Positions 19,200 through 29,201 of a stretch of DNA of 64,000 nt are shown in pieces. A program made the position numbers and the translations under genes. Origin of the DNA: Peribacillus loiseleuriae. GTDB lineage: Bacteria > Bacillota > Bacilli > Bacillales > DSM-1321. The stretch covers positions 1,023,812 to 1,087,811 of the forward strand of contig NZ_LFZW01000001.1 of NCBI RefSeq assembly GCF_001183985.1. Reading direction: 5' to 3'. The stretch's first letter is position 1; each line of letters opens with the position of its first letter. The notes below the pieces were generated by a model, which saw only the letters and a program-made list of their open reading frames with translations, had not been told where the DNA came from and searched no databases.

Positions 19200-19345
19200 A
19201 AAAAGCCGAGAAGTTCGAGAATCTTATACCTCGAACCTTTCGCGTATACAGTAATACGGGAGGACTGGACTTGCACAGGATGTGCTGACTTCTGTGTTGC
19301 GCACAGGACGTGCGTGATCTTAACAGAAGGTCAATCATGAGCGAT
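19200..19345. repeat. Structured intergenic region with repeated hairpins
   Basis: A 7-bp hairpin GTTCGAG (19213-19219) / CTCGAAC (19230-19236) is followed by two related hairpins, GCAC-AGGAT-GTGC (19273-19285) and CGCAC-AGGAC-GTGCG (19300-19314). An outer pairing TGACTTCTGT (19286-19295) with ACAGAAGGTCA (19323-19333) encloses the second one. No reading frame is convincing here. It could be a mobile intergenic repeat or an RNA element. Confidence 0.45.
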
Positions 19346-19390
19346 GACACAATTCGCAAGCTTGTTTATTGGACTTTTTGAACATCCTCT

Positions 19391-19421
19391 AAAGGGCCGG
19401 TTCAAGGCTGAGCCCTTTTTT
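19391..19421 (+). terminator. Rho-independent terminator
   Basis: AAAGGGC / GCCCTTT stem followed by T. It ends the trmL transcript after the structured region. Confidence 0.65.
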
Positions 19422-19576
19422 ACATAGTCACTGTTACAGGAAGCTATTGATTTTTGGCTCATTTTTCTTTTGGCCGATAAAACGGCGATTTCACATGATT
19501 CATATAAAAATCATTTTATCATCGAATTGGTTTAACAAAGCTTTTTCATATGAACTTACATGAGGGTGAATAGGGT

Positions 19577-20326
19577 ATGAATGAAATTATTGCAAAGATA
19601 ATGGATCATCGTTCCATTCGGTCATTTGAAGACAGGTTATTAACTTCTGAACAGATTGAAGTAATTGTCCAATCTGCTCAAGCAGCTTCTACTTCAAGTT
19701 TTGTCCAAGCGTATACGATTATTGGGATTACGGATGCTGTGAAAAAAGCGGCGTTGGCAGAGCTTGCCGGTCCGCAGTCTTATGTGGAAAATAACGGGCA
19801 CCTTTTTATGTTTTGTGCAGATTTGCATCGTCATGAGATTGTGGCGGAAATGGAAGAAATGGATTTATCTGAGCCGTTAGAAAGTACGGAAAAATTTATG
19901 GTTGCGACCATTGATGTTGCACTTGCCGCTCAAAATGCTGCTTTAGCTGCGGAATCGATGGGACTTGGTATTTGCTATATTGGCGGCATTCGCAATCATT
20001 TACCTGAAGTAACGAAGCTACTCAATATTCCATCCAAGGTCATCCCATTATTCGGCATGGCTGTTGGATATCCAATGGGTCAAAGTGAAAAAAAACCACG
20101 TCTCCCCATTGAAAATGTGTATCATGAAAATGAGTATCAGCCTGATAAAGAGAAATTTATTGCTCAATTGGAGAAATATAATGATACAATTTCCGGATAT
20201 TACCGAAAACGGACGAATGCCGTACGGAAAGATACATGGACAAGTCAAATGGTCGGAATGATTACGAAAAAAAGTAGACTGTATATGAAGGATTTTGTAG
20301 AACGTCAAGGTCTGAACAAACGATAA
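19577..20326 (+). CDS. nfrA: NfrA-type NAD(P)H-dependent FMN reductase / nitroreductase
   Basis: 249 aa, the same length as B. subtilis NfrA1. FMN-binding nitroreductase fold: DHRSIRSFEDRLL at the N-terminus, SAQAASTSSFVQAYTIIG for the phosphate region, ESMGLGICYIGGIRN in the centre, and a C-terminal RKRTNAVRKDTWTSQM arm. It reduces nitro compounds, quinones or free flavin with NADPH. ATG follows a weak GGGTGAA. The preceding 150 bp shows no further structure. Confidence 0.9.
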   Translation: MNEIIAKIMDHRSIRSFEDRLLTSEQIEVIVQSAQAASTSSFVQAYTIIGITDAVKKAALAELAGPQSYVENNGHLFMFCADLHRHEIVAEMEEMDLSEPLESTEKFMVATIDVALAAQNAALAAESMGLGICYIGGIRNHLPEVTKLLNIPSKVIPLFGMAVGYPMGQSEKKPRLPIENVYHENEYQPDKEKFIAQLEKYNDTISGYYRKRTNAVRKDTWTSQMVGMITKKSRLYMKDFVERQGLNKR

Positions 20327-20593
20327 AAATATAAGCCACCCGTACGAACGTAACGGATCCTCTTCGAGGAGAGCTTTGCGTAGGAGGGCCTCAAAGCAAA
20401 GATTCAGGCCTATATGAGATACCTTCTACTGATTATGTGAAGCCTGTTTGATTAATGAAGGTATTGCAATCAAAATAGATACGAAAGTTGTGTTTATTTA
20501 AAAAGGAATAAAAAGGTAAAATGTTATCAATTGTTAATTGACATGAAAATTGAGGATGAATTCGTAGCAGAGTAATAAAATCTTAGAAGCGAT

Positions 20594-20628
20594 AAAAGAG
20601 GATGTTCTATATAAGACATCCTCTTTTG
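20594..20628. terminator. Terminator between nfrA and the 30-codon gene
   Basis: AAAAGAGGATGT / ACATCCTCTTTT perfect 12-bp stem with an 8-nt loop, usable from both sides. The stretch 20327-20593 holds no gene that I can see, only a short G+C-rich hairpin-forming patch near 20355-20410. Confidence 0.8.
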
Positions 20629-20702
20629 ATAGAATAATCGCTAAATTTCAGGTGGAATACACGAAAATTCTTCCCTAATTGCCCCTTGTAACGTGTTTTC
20701 TC

Positions 20703-20795
20703 TTATTTTTTCACAAATGGTTTATCATTGTATCCAGCCGTGAAAATTGCAACTAAAAACGTCACCATAACCGCAAGAATAATTACCGTTCCCAT
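20703..20795 (-). CDS. 30-residue single-pass membrane miniprotein
   Basis: ATG at 20795 is preceded by a strong GAGGGGGT. The peptide starts MGTVIILAVMVTFLVAIF (one membrane helix), then TAGYNDKPFVKK, a short polar tail with positive charges. Size and layout resemble small oxidase subunits or sporulation membrane peptides, but I do not recognise the family. A longer frame (77 aa, start 20936) would include the binding site and is less likely. Confidence 0.6.
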   Translation of the reverse strand: MGTVIILAVMVTFLVAIFTAGYNDKPFVKK

Positions 20796-20937
20796 TATGT
20801 AACCCCCTCTAAAACCGAATTCTTCCAATGTTACGTATAAAGGTAGTATACCCCAATTTTTCAACGTTGTGAATGTTAATGGAGGGAAATCTTTGATTAA
20901 TGAGTATGGGATAGCCCCTAGTTTCGTGGCAGGCAAA

Positions 20938-20990
20938 ATTTATCCCGCATTAATGGGCAGTAAACCCCCACTGATTGAAGTTTCACATTA
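20938..20990. repeat. Dispersed repeat, copy A (short form)
   Basis: CCCGCATTAATGGGCAGTAA, then ACCCCCACT joined directly to GATTGAAGTTTCAC. The middle of the full-length element (copy D, 38608-38719) is missing. It lies 127 bp before prkA. Confidence 0.7.
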
Positions 20991-21116
20991 TAAATGGTAT
21001 TAATCCATTTCCGGAGCGCTTTTTCATTTCATCTGAACTTCTGTACATGTTTGTTAGATTCGCTGCATAGATTAAAGTATTCATCTCTGATAGGTAACAA
21101 GGGGAGGTTGCTAAGG

Positions 21117-23012
21117 ATGGACATTTTAAAAAAAATTGCGAGATTTAGAGAAGAAGAGCACAAGTTGAAATGGGAAGGCACCTTCGCGGAATATTTGGAG
21201 ATTGTCAAAGAACAGCCATGGGTTGCACAATCTGCACATTCACGTGTATATAACATGATCAGAGATGCTGGTATAGAAGAAGTCAATGGAACGCGAAAGT
21301 ATAACTTTTTCAGTGGTCAATTATTTGGTTTAGAGGAGTCGCTTGAACGCCTTGTAGAAGAGTATTTCCATCCGGCTGCAAAACGATTAGATGTAAGAAA
21401 GAGGATTTTACTTCTGATGGGACCGGTATCAGGGGGGAAATCGACGCTTGTTTCAGCACTGAAGCGAGGGTTAGAATTGTATTCGCTTAAAGATACAGGC
21501 GCTATTTATGCAATAAAAGGCTGTCCAATGCACGAAGATCCACTTCATTTGATTCCACAAAATTTACGCCAAGAATTTTTTGATGAATATGGTATTCGCA
21601 TTGAAGGGAATTTGTCTCCATTGAATTTAATGAGACTTGAGCAGGATTATGGAAATAGAATTGAAGATGTGATTGTTGAGCGTGTATTCCTTTCCGAAGA
21701 TAAGCGGGTAGGCATTGGAACATTCAGTCCATCTGATCCGAAATCTCAAGATATTGCTGACTTAACAGGAAGCATTGACTTCTCGACAATTGCTGAATTT
21801 GGGTCAGAGTCTGATCCTCGTGCGTATCGATTTGATGGTGAGTTGAATAAAGCAAACAGAGGGATGATGGAGTTTCAAGAAATGCTTAAATGTGATGAGA
21901 AATTTCTCTGGCACTTGCTTTCGCTTACACAGGAAGGGAATTTTAAAGCAGGCAGATTTGCACTAATCTCTGCAGATGAACTTATTGTAGCTCATACAAA
22001 CGAAACCGAGTACAAATCATTCATTGCGAATAAGAAAAATGAAGCCTTGCATTCACGGATTATTGTTATGCCGATTCCGTACAATTTAAAAGTAACGGAA
22101 GAAGAAAAGATTTATGAAAAGATGATCAACGAAAGCGATGTCCATAATGTTCATATCGCCCCACATACATTAAAAGTAGCAGCGATGTTCAGTATTCTGA
22201 CCCGCATGAAGGATCCGAAAAAAGGAGATATTGATTTAATTAAGAAAATGCGTCTCTATGATGGTGAAAACGTAGAAGGCTTTAATTCAGCGGATATTAA
22301 TGAGCTGAAAAAAGAGCATCAGGATGAAGGGATGAGCGGAATTGATCCACGATATGTAATCAACCGGATTTCTTCGACGATTATTCGCAAAGAAAACCCA
22401 TCGATTAATGCACTTGATGTACTTCGTTCATTGAAGGAGGGGCTTGATCAGCATCCTTCGATTACAGCTGAGCTACGTGAACGATATTTAAATTTCATTT
22501 CACTTGCGCGAAAGGAATATGATGCGATTGCGAAAAATGAAGTTCAAAAAGCATTCGTGTATTCATATGAAGAATCGGCGAAAACATTAATGGATAATTA
22601 TCTCGATAATGTCGAAGCATACTGCAATAAATCGAGACTACGTGATCCATTAACTGGAGAAGAGATTTCTCCAGATGAAAAGTTGATGCGCTCGATCGAA
22701 GAACAAATCGGAATTTCGGAAAATGCGAAGAAGGCATTCCGTGAAGAAATTTTAATTCGAATTTCAGCTTATGCGAGAAAAGGGAAACGGTTTGACTATA
22801 ATTCACATGACCGTCTGCGTGAAGCCATTCAAAAGAAACTTTTTGCTGATTTGAAAGATGTTGTAAAAATTACAACGTCCTCGAAAACACCAGATGAGAG
22901 CCAATTGAAGAAAGTGAATGAAGTAGTGGCAAGGCTAATCGAAGAGCATGGTTACAATTCTACATCTGCAAATGAATTGCTCCAGTATGTTGGTAGTCTA
23001 TTGAATCGATAA
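21117..23012 (+). CDS. prkA: PrkA-family AAA+ protein kinase/protease
   Basis: 631 aa, the family's exact length in B. subtilis. An AAA+ ATPase module is followed by a C-terminal kinase-like domain. The Walker A is GPVSGGKSTLV near residues 101-111. Reported as a serine kinase and, more recently, as a Lon-like protease active during sporulation and stationary phase. ATG at 21117 follows GGGGAGG; an in-frame extension to 20994 crosses the intergenic repeat and is not coding. It is followed by yhbH, its usual partner, after a terminator and 690 bp. Confidence 0.96.
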   Translation: MDILKKIARFREEEHKLKWEGTFAEYLEIVKEQPWVAQSAHSRVYNMIRDAGIEEVNGTRKYNFFSGQLFGLEESLERLVEEYFHPAAKRLDVRKRILLLMGPVSGGKSTLVSALKRGLELYSLKDTGAIYAIKGCPMHEDPLHLIPQNLRQEFFDEYGIRIEGNLSPLNLMRLEQDYGNRIEDVIVERVFLSEDKRVGIGTFSPSDPKSQDIADLTGSIDFSTIAEFGSESDPRAYRFDGELNKANRGMMEFQEMLKCDEKFLWHLLSLTQEGNFKAGRFALISADELIVAHTNETEYKSFIANKKNEALHSRIIVMPIPYNLKVTEEEKIYEKMINESDVHNVHIAPHTLKVAAMFSILTRMKDPKKGDIDLIKKMRLYDGENVEGFNSADINELKKEHQDEGMSGIDPRYVINRISSTIIRKENPSINALDVLRSLKEGLDQHPSITAELRERYLNFISLARKEYDAIAKNEVQKAFVYSYEESAKTLMDNYLDNVEAYCNKSRLRDPLTGEEISPDEKLMRSIEEQIGISENAKKAFREEILIRISAYARKGKRFDYNSHDRLREAIQKKLFADLKDVVKITTSSKTPDESQLKKVNEVVARLIEEHGYNSTSANELLQYVGSLLNR

Positions 23013-23017
23013 ACACG

Positions 23018-23056
23018 GGTGGATCTGACTTTTAATTTAAGGGTCAGATCCCTTTT
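23018..23056 (+). terminator. Terminator of prkA
   Basis: GGATCTGAC / GTCAGATCC stem and CTTTT tail. The region from here to 23748 (about 690 bp) is AT-rich and shows no gene; it must contain the promoter of yhbH. Confidence 0.8.
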
Positions 23057-23748
23057 GCTTAGGGCAAGGGAAATATTCAATTTCATGAGGAATGTATGAT
23101 AGTTTTCATAGAACATTTGGATGTTTTGATAAATCTACATATAACAAGAAGATATGGTACGTATTGTGTATTCTACCTATTAAGGGATGAATGCACATCA
23201 ATGTGGGAAGCTGTACAGTTAAAGCTATTTGCCCATTTTTAAAAATTATTTGTAAATTATTGCGTGTCCTTGCATAGGATAGAGTAATACAACCTTTTTT
23301 GAAAATAGTTTATAAAGTCTAATGGGTGGATACAGACTTCAAGGAATTAGGGTCATTATGAATTCAACACTGCTATATCATACGCGTTGAGAATTAGAAT
23401 GGTTCGGTATTTTTTAAGGAAAAAAAGCATATTCAGAGAAGTTAAGTGTCTAGCACTAAAGTTTAATCGGAAAAAAGAGTGTAGAAAAGGATTGTCATCG
23501 TTTCTAGAGCCGCTTAAGCGTTTTTAAGTTATGAACATTTTTTAATAAATTTGATGTCTAGCGAAAATAGCCTAGGCAAAGACGAAGTTAAATTACCGTT
23601 GAGCCTTTGAAATCAAAGTGTGGCTTCATTCATTGGAATTGAAAGGATTTGCTTGTCTGAAAGTTGTAGAATGTGGATGATAGGTGTGACCTTATCCGTT
23701 ATCCTTCATCCATGGCGCTTGCGCTTTTCTAATAAGGGGGGAAAGTGT

Positions 23749-24915
23749 ATGACGAAAGAGAATAATCATCGGTTTGCGATTTCACAGGAGGATTGGTCCC
23801 TCCACCGAAAAGGTTTTGATGATCAACAAAGACATCAGGAAAAGGTACAGGAAGCGATTAAGAATAATCTTCCGGATTTAATTTCTGAGGAAAGTATTAT
23901 CATGTCTAATGGAAAAGACGTTGTGAAAATCCCAATTCGTTCACTGGATGAATATAAGATTCGTTATAACTATGATAAAAATAAGCATGTAGGTCAAGGG
24001 GACGGAGAAAGTCAGGTTGGAGATGTAGTGGCAAGAGATGGGTCACAGGAAAAAGGACCAGGTAAAGGTCAGGGAGCTGGGGACTCGGCAGGAGAAGATT
24101 ATTATGAGGCGGAAGTAACGATGCTTGAAATCGAAGAAGCATTGTTTAGTCAGCTAGAACTTCCAAATTTACAGCGCAAGGAACGGGATGATAACACAGT
24201 AGAGGATATTGAGTTTAATGATATTAGAAAAACGGGTCTGATGGGCAATATTGATAAAAAGAAAACAATGATTGCTGCGTTTAAACGGAATGCCTTAAAT
24301 GGTGATCCAGGTTTTCATCCAATTTATAAAGAAGACTATAAATTTAAAACTTGGAATGAAATTGAAAAGCCGGACTCTAAGGCAGTCGTTTTAGCCATGA
24401 TGGATACGTCAGGAAGTATGGGGCTCTGGGAAAAGTATATGGCTCGTAGTTTCTTCTTCTGGATGAATCGTTTTCTTCGGACGAAATATGAATCCGTTGA
24501 AATTGAATTTATCGCTCACCATACAGAAGCCAAAGTCGTTTCAGAAGAAGACTTTTTCTCAAAAGGAGAAAGCGGTGGTACGATTTGCTCATCCGTTTAT
24601 CGTAAAGCTTTAGAACTTATTGACACAAAATATGCCCCTGATCGATTTAATATTTATCCATTTCATTTTTCAGACGGAGATAATCTCACTTCAGATAACG
24701 CTCGGTGTGTAAAACTCGTTGAAGAACTTATGAAGGTATCAAATATGTTCGGTTATGGAGAGGTCAATCAATACAATCGCCACTCAACTCTTATGACAGC
24801 CTACAAAAATATAAGCAACGAAAAGTTCCGCCATTATATTTTAAAACAAAAATCTGATGTTTTTCATGCGATGAAGAGCTTTTTTAAGAATGAGGAGACG
24901 AAATTGCATGCTTGA
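23749..24915 (+). CDS. yhbH: YhbH sporulation protein (VWA-like, DUF444)
   Basis: 388 aa. Charged N-terminal half with a glycine/glutamine-rich linker (about residues 75-115) and a C-terminal von Willebrand A-like domain whose metal-binding motif is [17 protein letters not shown] (near residues 219-235). The DUF444 family is functionally linked with PrkA across many bacteria and is sporulation-associated in Bacillus. ATG at 23749 follows GGGGGGAAAG; upstream in-frame codons lack a binding site. Confidence 0.95.
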   Translation: MTKENNHRFAISQEDWSLHRKGFDDQQRHQEKVQEAIKNNLPDLISEESIIMSNGKDVVKIPIRSLDEYKIRYNYDKNKHVGQGDGESQVGDVVARDGSQEKGPGKGQGAGDSAGEDYYEAEVTMLEIEEALFSQLELPNLQRKERDDNTVEDIEFNDIRKTGLMGNIDKKKTMIAAFKRNALNGDPGFHPIYKEDYKFKTWNEIEKPDSKAVVLAMMDTSGSMGLWEKYMARSFFFWMNRFLRTKYESVEIEFIAHHTEAKVVSEEDFFSKGESGGTICSSVYRKALELIDTKYAPDRFNIYPFHFSDGDNLTSDNARCVKLVEELMKVSNMFGYGEVNQYNRHSTLMTAYKNISNEKFRHYILKQKSDVFHAMKSFFKNEETKLHA

Positions 24916-24921
24916 ATTGAA

Positions 24922-24966
24922 AACACTTAGACCCAAATTCCGATTTAGGTCTAAGCGTTTTTTTTA
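24922..24966. terminator. Terminator between yhbH and gerC
   Basis: CTTAGACC / GGTCTAAG stem with a long T-run, 7 nt after the yhbH stop. The convergent germinant-receptor operon ends 27 nt beyond. Confidence 0.8.
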
Positions 24967-24992
24967 TGGGATCCTTTCAAATATGATTACAT

Positions 24993-26114
24993 TCACTTAA
25001 CGTTCCCAGTACTTATTAAGTCCACTTTAACAGATACGTTTATTGTAGAGGTAGCAAGGGCTTTCCCCCACTCATCTTCTACTTTTTTGTATTCTGCATA
25101 ATGGTGGGCTCTTGCATAAAGACCGAGTCCAATTGGGTCTATTTTCTTTGCTTGAATAATCTTGATAAGATCTTCAAATTGTTTAGTCAATTTTTCCTCA
25201 ACCATTTTTTTGAAATTTTTTTCATTTTTACTCATATTATATGGAAACATTCGTTCTCCTAAATAAATGGGCATGTTAATCTTTATGTCAAAATGAAACT
25301 TGTTTTGGTGGTAAGCTGATTTTATCTTTGTTTTTATATTACTTGCAGAAAAACTTATATCGTCCTGATGAAAGAGCTCATTTTTATTATTGATCGGTAA
25401 GGAAAAATGGGTAAAGGATACTTCCCCTCGTTCTTCTTTTTGTAAAATGAGCAGTAAAGCCGTTTCAGATATATTAAAAGAATGGACATGTTTCCCCTTA
25501 TGATTTAGAAGAGAAGTCCCAGTCAGTCTTAATTGTGTACCGTCTTTGATTTCCGAGATAGAGGGAGTTATTCCTTTCTCGTATATTTGTCTGTGAAGCT
25601 CATGGAGAGTGGTTTGGACCGTACTGTTTCGTCGATTATTTGTGTCGATTAATGTCTTTAAATGTAAAGGTAGGAGCACATTATCCTCAGATTGATAATA
25701 CATGATGCTTGATAAGGGTCCATCCACAGCAATCACTCTAGAATTTAACGAAAATTTAGGATTTCGATAAATGGTATCGAATAACGAGAACCAATCAGGA
25801 TGTTCTAAAACCTTTTTGCCTATAAGAATAACTTGGATTTTGCTTCCATTAACAAATCCTTTTACTTTAGTGTCGAATTTATTCCGGGCATCCCGAATGG
25901 ATGTTGCCTTTACTTCAATCGTTTCACTGCTCTTCTTACTCGTTTTACTAAATACAGGGTTTGTTTCATAAAAGATGAGATTATTGTCTTTACTAAGATC
26001 GATTCCTAACATCAATTGCATCGTCATATCTTCCAATGGGAGCTGTTCAGCGCAACCAGAAAGCATCGTGATAAGAAATAAGTATACAAGAAAGATATGG
26101 GATAAACGCTTCAA
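24993..26114 (-). CDS. gerC: Spore germinant receptor C subunit (lipoprotein)
   Basis: About 373 aa GerAC/GerKC-family lipoprotein of the spore inner membrane. The N-terminus is a lipoprotein signal, FLVYLFLITMLSGCAEQ, with the lipidated cysteine at residue 23 or so. The remainder is the three-domain Ger(x)C fold. The TTG start at 26114 is 6 nt after AAGGAGGGA and shares TTGA with the gerB stop. It completes a GerABC receptor that senses germinants; the trigger cannot be told. Confidence 0.9.
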   Translation of the reverse strand: MKRLSHIFLVYLFLITMLSGCAEQLPLEDMTMQLMLGIDLSKDNNLIFYETNPVFSKTSKKSSETIEVKATSIRDARNKFDTKVKGFVNGSKIQVILIGKKVLEHPDWFSLFDTIYRNPKFSLNSRVIAVDGPLSSIMYYQSEDNVLLPLHLKTLIDTNNRRNSTVQTTLHELHRQIYEKGITPSISEIKDGTQLRLTGTSLLNHKGKHVHSFNISETALLLILQKEERGEVSFTHFSLPINNKNELFHQDDISFSASNIKTKIKSAYHQNKFHFDIKINMPIYLGERMFPYNMSKNEKNFKKMVEEKLTKQFEDLIKIIQAKKIDPIGLGLYARAHHYAEYKKVEDEWGKALATSTINVSVKVDLISTGNVK

Positions 26115-27214
26115 TGTAGTTCCCTCCTTTGAAAGAGATGTTTCACCCATAAGAACATCCATAGAAAGAGCGGGAGAAGATACGCAACAAAGATACTAAG
26201 ATTCGCTATCTTTCCTTGCCATTGACTATTTTGTTGAAAAGTAGGAGAAGACATTAGAACATAAATGAACAGAGCCGAAAAAAACCATATCAAATGTCTA
26301 CTGTGGCGGTCTTGCCTACCAGTCAGTTTACTTGTACAAAAAACAGTCAGAAAAAGAAGTGGCAGTGCTGTGGTTGAAATGACAAAAATGTAATAGGTTA
26401 GAAAAATGATTTCCAATCGTTCGATAAATTGAAATTCGATCACTTTAAACATATTGATTACCGGTTCTTTGAATTGAGTGATTTCATCTGGACTAAAAAA
26501 AGAAAATGCTGCAATTGTAACGATCAAAAAGAGCAACATAGAAAGTGTATTGGCAACTACAATACCCAGGGCAGCCGCTTGTTTTTGTCGTAAAAATGGA
26601 TAGAGAAAAAAAGCTGCCTCAAAGCCAATAAATGAGAGAAGCGTAGAATGTACCGCTTGAAGAATTGGCTTCATACCATCTTTTAAGACAGGAAGGAGAT
26701 TCAATAAATGAGCCTCTTTCGTCGGAATCAGATAAACAATAAAAATCCATAGTGATATGTAGAAAATGAATTCGGAATACCTGGCCAATACCCGTATATT
26801 ATGTTGGACTATCAAGTAACTCGGAATAATTAATAAGAGCAACAGAACCGGAAAAGCAGTTTGTGGTAATAGCCACTTTTGGATAAAGAGGCTTTCCCGA
26901 ATGAGAATAATCACCGATAACGCAGCAAAATACAACGCGAATAGGATGGTAACCAATTTACCTATCAACTTCCCAAAATTTTGGGTGACTAACTCAAGTA
27001 TCGATCCATGTGGGTTTTTTTTCATCACTTGAATAATAATTAAACTGGCAATGGTTGTAAGGATCCAGCCAAGAATAATTGAAATCCAGCCGTCTGTCCC
27101 TGCGGTTTCGGCTAATTTTCGTGGAAGTTCCAAAACGCCGACTCCCACTTGTAACCCATGAATCACCAAGATAAACTGCATAAGCGTAATTTCATTTTTT
27201 ATATACGTATTCAA
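26111..27214 (-). CDS. gerB: Spore germinant receptor B subunit (membrane)
   Basis: 367 aa, GerAB/amino acid permease-type protein with about ten membrane helices (for example LVTILFALYFAALSVIILI and FPVLLLLLIIPSYLIV). In germinant receptors this subunit binds the germinant in the spore inner membrane. The start is TTG at 27214, with AAGGGTGA upstream, and it overlaps the gerA stop by 4 nt (TTGA). The gerC start overlaps its own stop in the same way, so the three genes are translationally coupled. Confidence 0.92.
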   Translation of the reverse strand: MNTYIKNEITLMQFILVIHGLQVGVGVLELPRKLAETAGTDGWISIILGWILTTIASLIIIQVMKKNPHGSILELVTQNFGKLIGKLVTILFALYFAALSVIILIRESLFIQKWLLPQTAFPVLLLLLIIPSYLIVQHNIRVLARYSEFIFYISLWIFIVYLIPTKEAHLLNLLPVLKDGMKPILQAVHSTLLSFIGFEAAFFLYPFLRQKQAAALGIVVANTLSMLLFLIVTIAAFSFFSPDEITQFKEPVINMFKVIEFQFIERLEIIFLTYYIFVISTTALPLLFLTVFCTSKLTGRQDRHSRHLIWFFSALFIYVLMSSPTFQQNSQWQGKIANLSIFVAYLLPLFLWMFLWVKHLFQRRELH

Positions 27215-28764
27215 TGTTTGTCACCCTTTGAAGGATTGTTCTTCGCTCTTCTTAATTGAGTAGCTCTCGTACTAAAAGGACGGTTCACTAATGTCCTTTG
27301 TGGAAACCGAATAAAGACATCCTTCCATTCGGAAAATCGAATAGGTGCCAATGGGCTGCCATAAGGTGTCCCTAGGGATTCTAGAGCAATAAAATGTCCA
27401 ATGAATATCATGAAACCAATAGTAATGCCTACAAATCCAAATATAGATGCAACCACCATCATTGGAAATCGAATGATTCGTAAAGCAGAACCCATATCAT
27501 AATTAGGAATAATAAAAGAAGCGATTGCAGTTAGTGCGACTATGATGACCATGATATTACTGACGATTCCAGCCTCCACAGCTGCCTGACCAATGACAAT
27601 ACCACCAACGATTCCTATACTTTGACCAATTGGAGCAGGTAGTCGTAATCCTGACTCTCGCAGCACTTCTAAGGTAATCTCCATGAAAAATGCTTCCAAT
27701 AACGGTGGAAACGGTACCCGATCTCTTGACTCACCAATGGATAACAGCAATTTTAAAGGAATGACTTCGATATGAAGGGAAATAACTGCAATATAGATGG
27801 AGGGCAAAAAAACGGCAATGAAAAAAGCTACATAGCGTAAAAGTCGGATAAATGAAGCGACCATCCAGCGTGAACCATAATCGTCTATATTTTGAAAAAA
27901 AGAGGTAAATGAAGCTGGTCCAATCAGAACACTAGGGGAATCATCTACCACGGTGACAATTCTTCCTAGTGAAATTTGTAAAGCAGCAAAATCAGGACGT
28001 TCTGTTATAATGAATTGTGGTAATGGAGAATAAGGGTTATCTTCAATCAATTCACCAAGTACACCAGTGTTTAGAATCATATCAACATCCAGTTCCTGTA
28101 TGCGCTTTTCCAATACTTGTAGCACTTCTGGATTGGCAACATCGGCTAAATACAAAATGGAAATTTTTGTTTTCCCCCTTTTTCCCACTGTTGCTTCTTT
28201 TATTTTTAGATCCAGGTTTGGAAGATGTCTTCGAATCATCGCAATATTTTGGCTACCTGTTTCGACAAACCCCTCATGCGACCCTCTTAAAGAAGGCTCT
28301 AGTTGCGAATCCCCAACCTGTCTTTGCGGATAGCCAGGCGTATTAAAAATGAAAACGTTCGTGTGATTTTCTACAAATAAGACACTATTGCCTTGGAAGA
28401 TGGCATTTTCAATTTCGAACCACGTAGTTGCTTCTTGTTGGTGACCTAGTAATACTTTTAAATCCTCGCTTTTATTCTTTGTTTCCTCTTTGAACAAGAG
28501 TGAAGTCAATACATAATCATTTATAACCATTTGATTGGCAAGACCACTCATATAAACAAGAGCAGCATGGCTACCGGTTTGTTGTATGACCATTTTTTTT
28601 ACAATTAAATCAGGAGCAAGGGTAAAATGAGTATGTACCATTGAAATGTTTTCAGATACCGACTTGCTAATGAAAGTAGGTAAGGGAGTCTTTTGCTGAT
28701 TTTGACTTGATATTGGTGGTCTATGCAGATTTTTTGTACGATTATATTTTCGGAAAAAATTCAT
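27211..28764 (-). CDS. gerA: Spore germinant receptor A subunit
   Basis: 517 aa GerAA-family protein. A soluble N-terminal domain (residues about 50-290, with ITERPDFAALQISLGRIVTV before the membrane part) is followed by five or six membrane segments (GSRWMVASFIRLLRYVAFFI, PFPPLLEAFFMEITLEVLRE, SNIMVIIVALTAIASFIIPN). In receptors of this type the A subunits form a channel through the spore inner membrane. First gene of the operon; ATG at 28764 follows GGTGGGA. Confidence 0.93.
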   Translation of the reverse strand: MNFFRKYNRTKNLHRPPISSQNQQKTPLPTFISKSVSENISMVHTHFTLAPDLIVKKMVIQQTGSHAALVYMSGLANQMVINDYVLTSLLFKEETKNKSEDLKVLLGHQQEATTWFEIENAIFQGNSVLFVENHTNVFIFNTPGYPQRQVGDSQLEPSLRGSHEGFVETGSQNIAMIRRHLPNLDLKIKEATVGKRGKTKISILYLADVANPEVLQVLEKRIQELDVDMILNTGVLGELIEDNPYSPLPQFIITERPDFAALQISLGRIVTVVDDSPSVLIGPASFTSFFQNIDDYGSRWMVASFIRLLRYVAFFIAVFLPSIYIAVISLHIEVIPLKLLLSIGESRDRVPFPPLLEAFFMEITLEVLRESGLRLPAPIGQSIGIVGGIVIGQAAVEAGIVSNIMVIIVALTAIASFIIPNYDMGSALRIIRFPMMVVASIFGFVGITIGFMIFIGHFIALESLGTPYGSPLAPIRFSEWKDVFIRFPQRTLVNRPFSTRATQLRRAKNNPSKGDKH

Positions 28765-28874
28765 GTATCATCCCACCATTTATCCTGATAATGACTTATT
28801 ATGTAACCGCAATCGATAAATATGCAGGATAAAGCGCAACAGAAAAGAAGTAAGGGAGTCTTCAGTTTAAACAT

Positions 28875-28905
28875 AAGTCATGGAAATATTTCATGGCTTT
28901 TTTTG
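28875..28905 (+). terminator. Possible terminator with no obvious client gene
   Basis: AGTCATGG-AAATA-TTTCATGGCT hairpin followed by seven T on the plus strand. It lies between the divergent gerA and MFS genes, so it has no clear upstream gene; it may end an unseen short transcript. Confidence 0.4.
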
Positions 28906-28930
28906 TTGCTTAGAACATATTTGAAACCTT

Positions 28931-28997
28931 TTTTATTCCGCATTAACGGGCAGTAAAACCTCCACCTCAAGGCTTAAAAGAAACGAAGAAGCAATGA
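28931..28997. repeat. Dispersed repeat, copy B (5' half only)
   Basis: CCGCATTAACGGGCAGTAAA, then CCTCCACCTCAAGGCTTAAA and AGAAACGAAGAAGC, match the left half of copy D. The right half is missing. Confidence 0.7.
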
Positions 28998-29201
28998 AGA
29001 ATTAGAAAGCTAACAGAACCATATAGATTATCCGCCTTTAAGAAACTGTTAAAAAAAGGATAAGGACAACTTGTAACAATATTATGGGTATTATTCCTAA
29101 TGTAAAAATATCGTTTTAAGCAAAAGGTAGAATTAAGAAATCATTTTTGCTGATTTTTTTGGATGATTTATGGGTATCTAAAAAATAATTTGGAGGTTAC
29201 C

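Noticed and set aside
20796-21116. N-terminal extension of PrkA upstream of 21117
   Set aside because: The extra 41 codons start inside an intergenic repeat area and lack a binding site, and the 631-residue length from 21117 fits the family.
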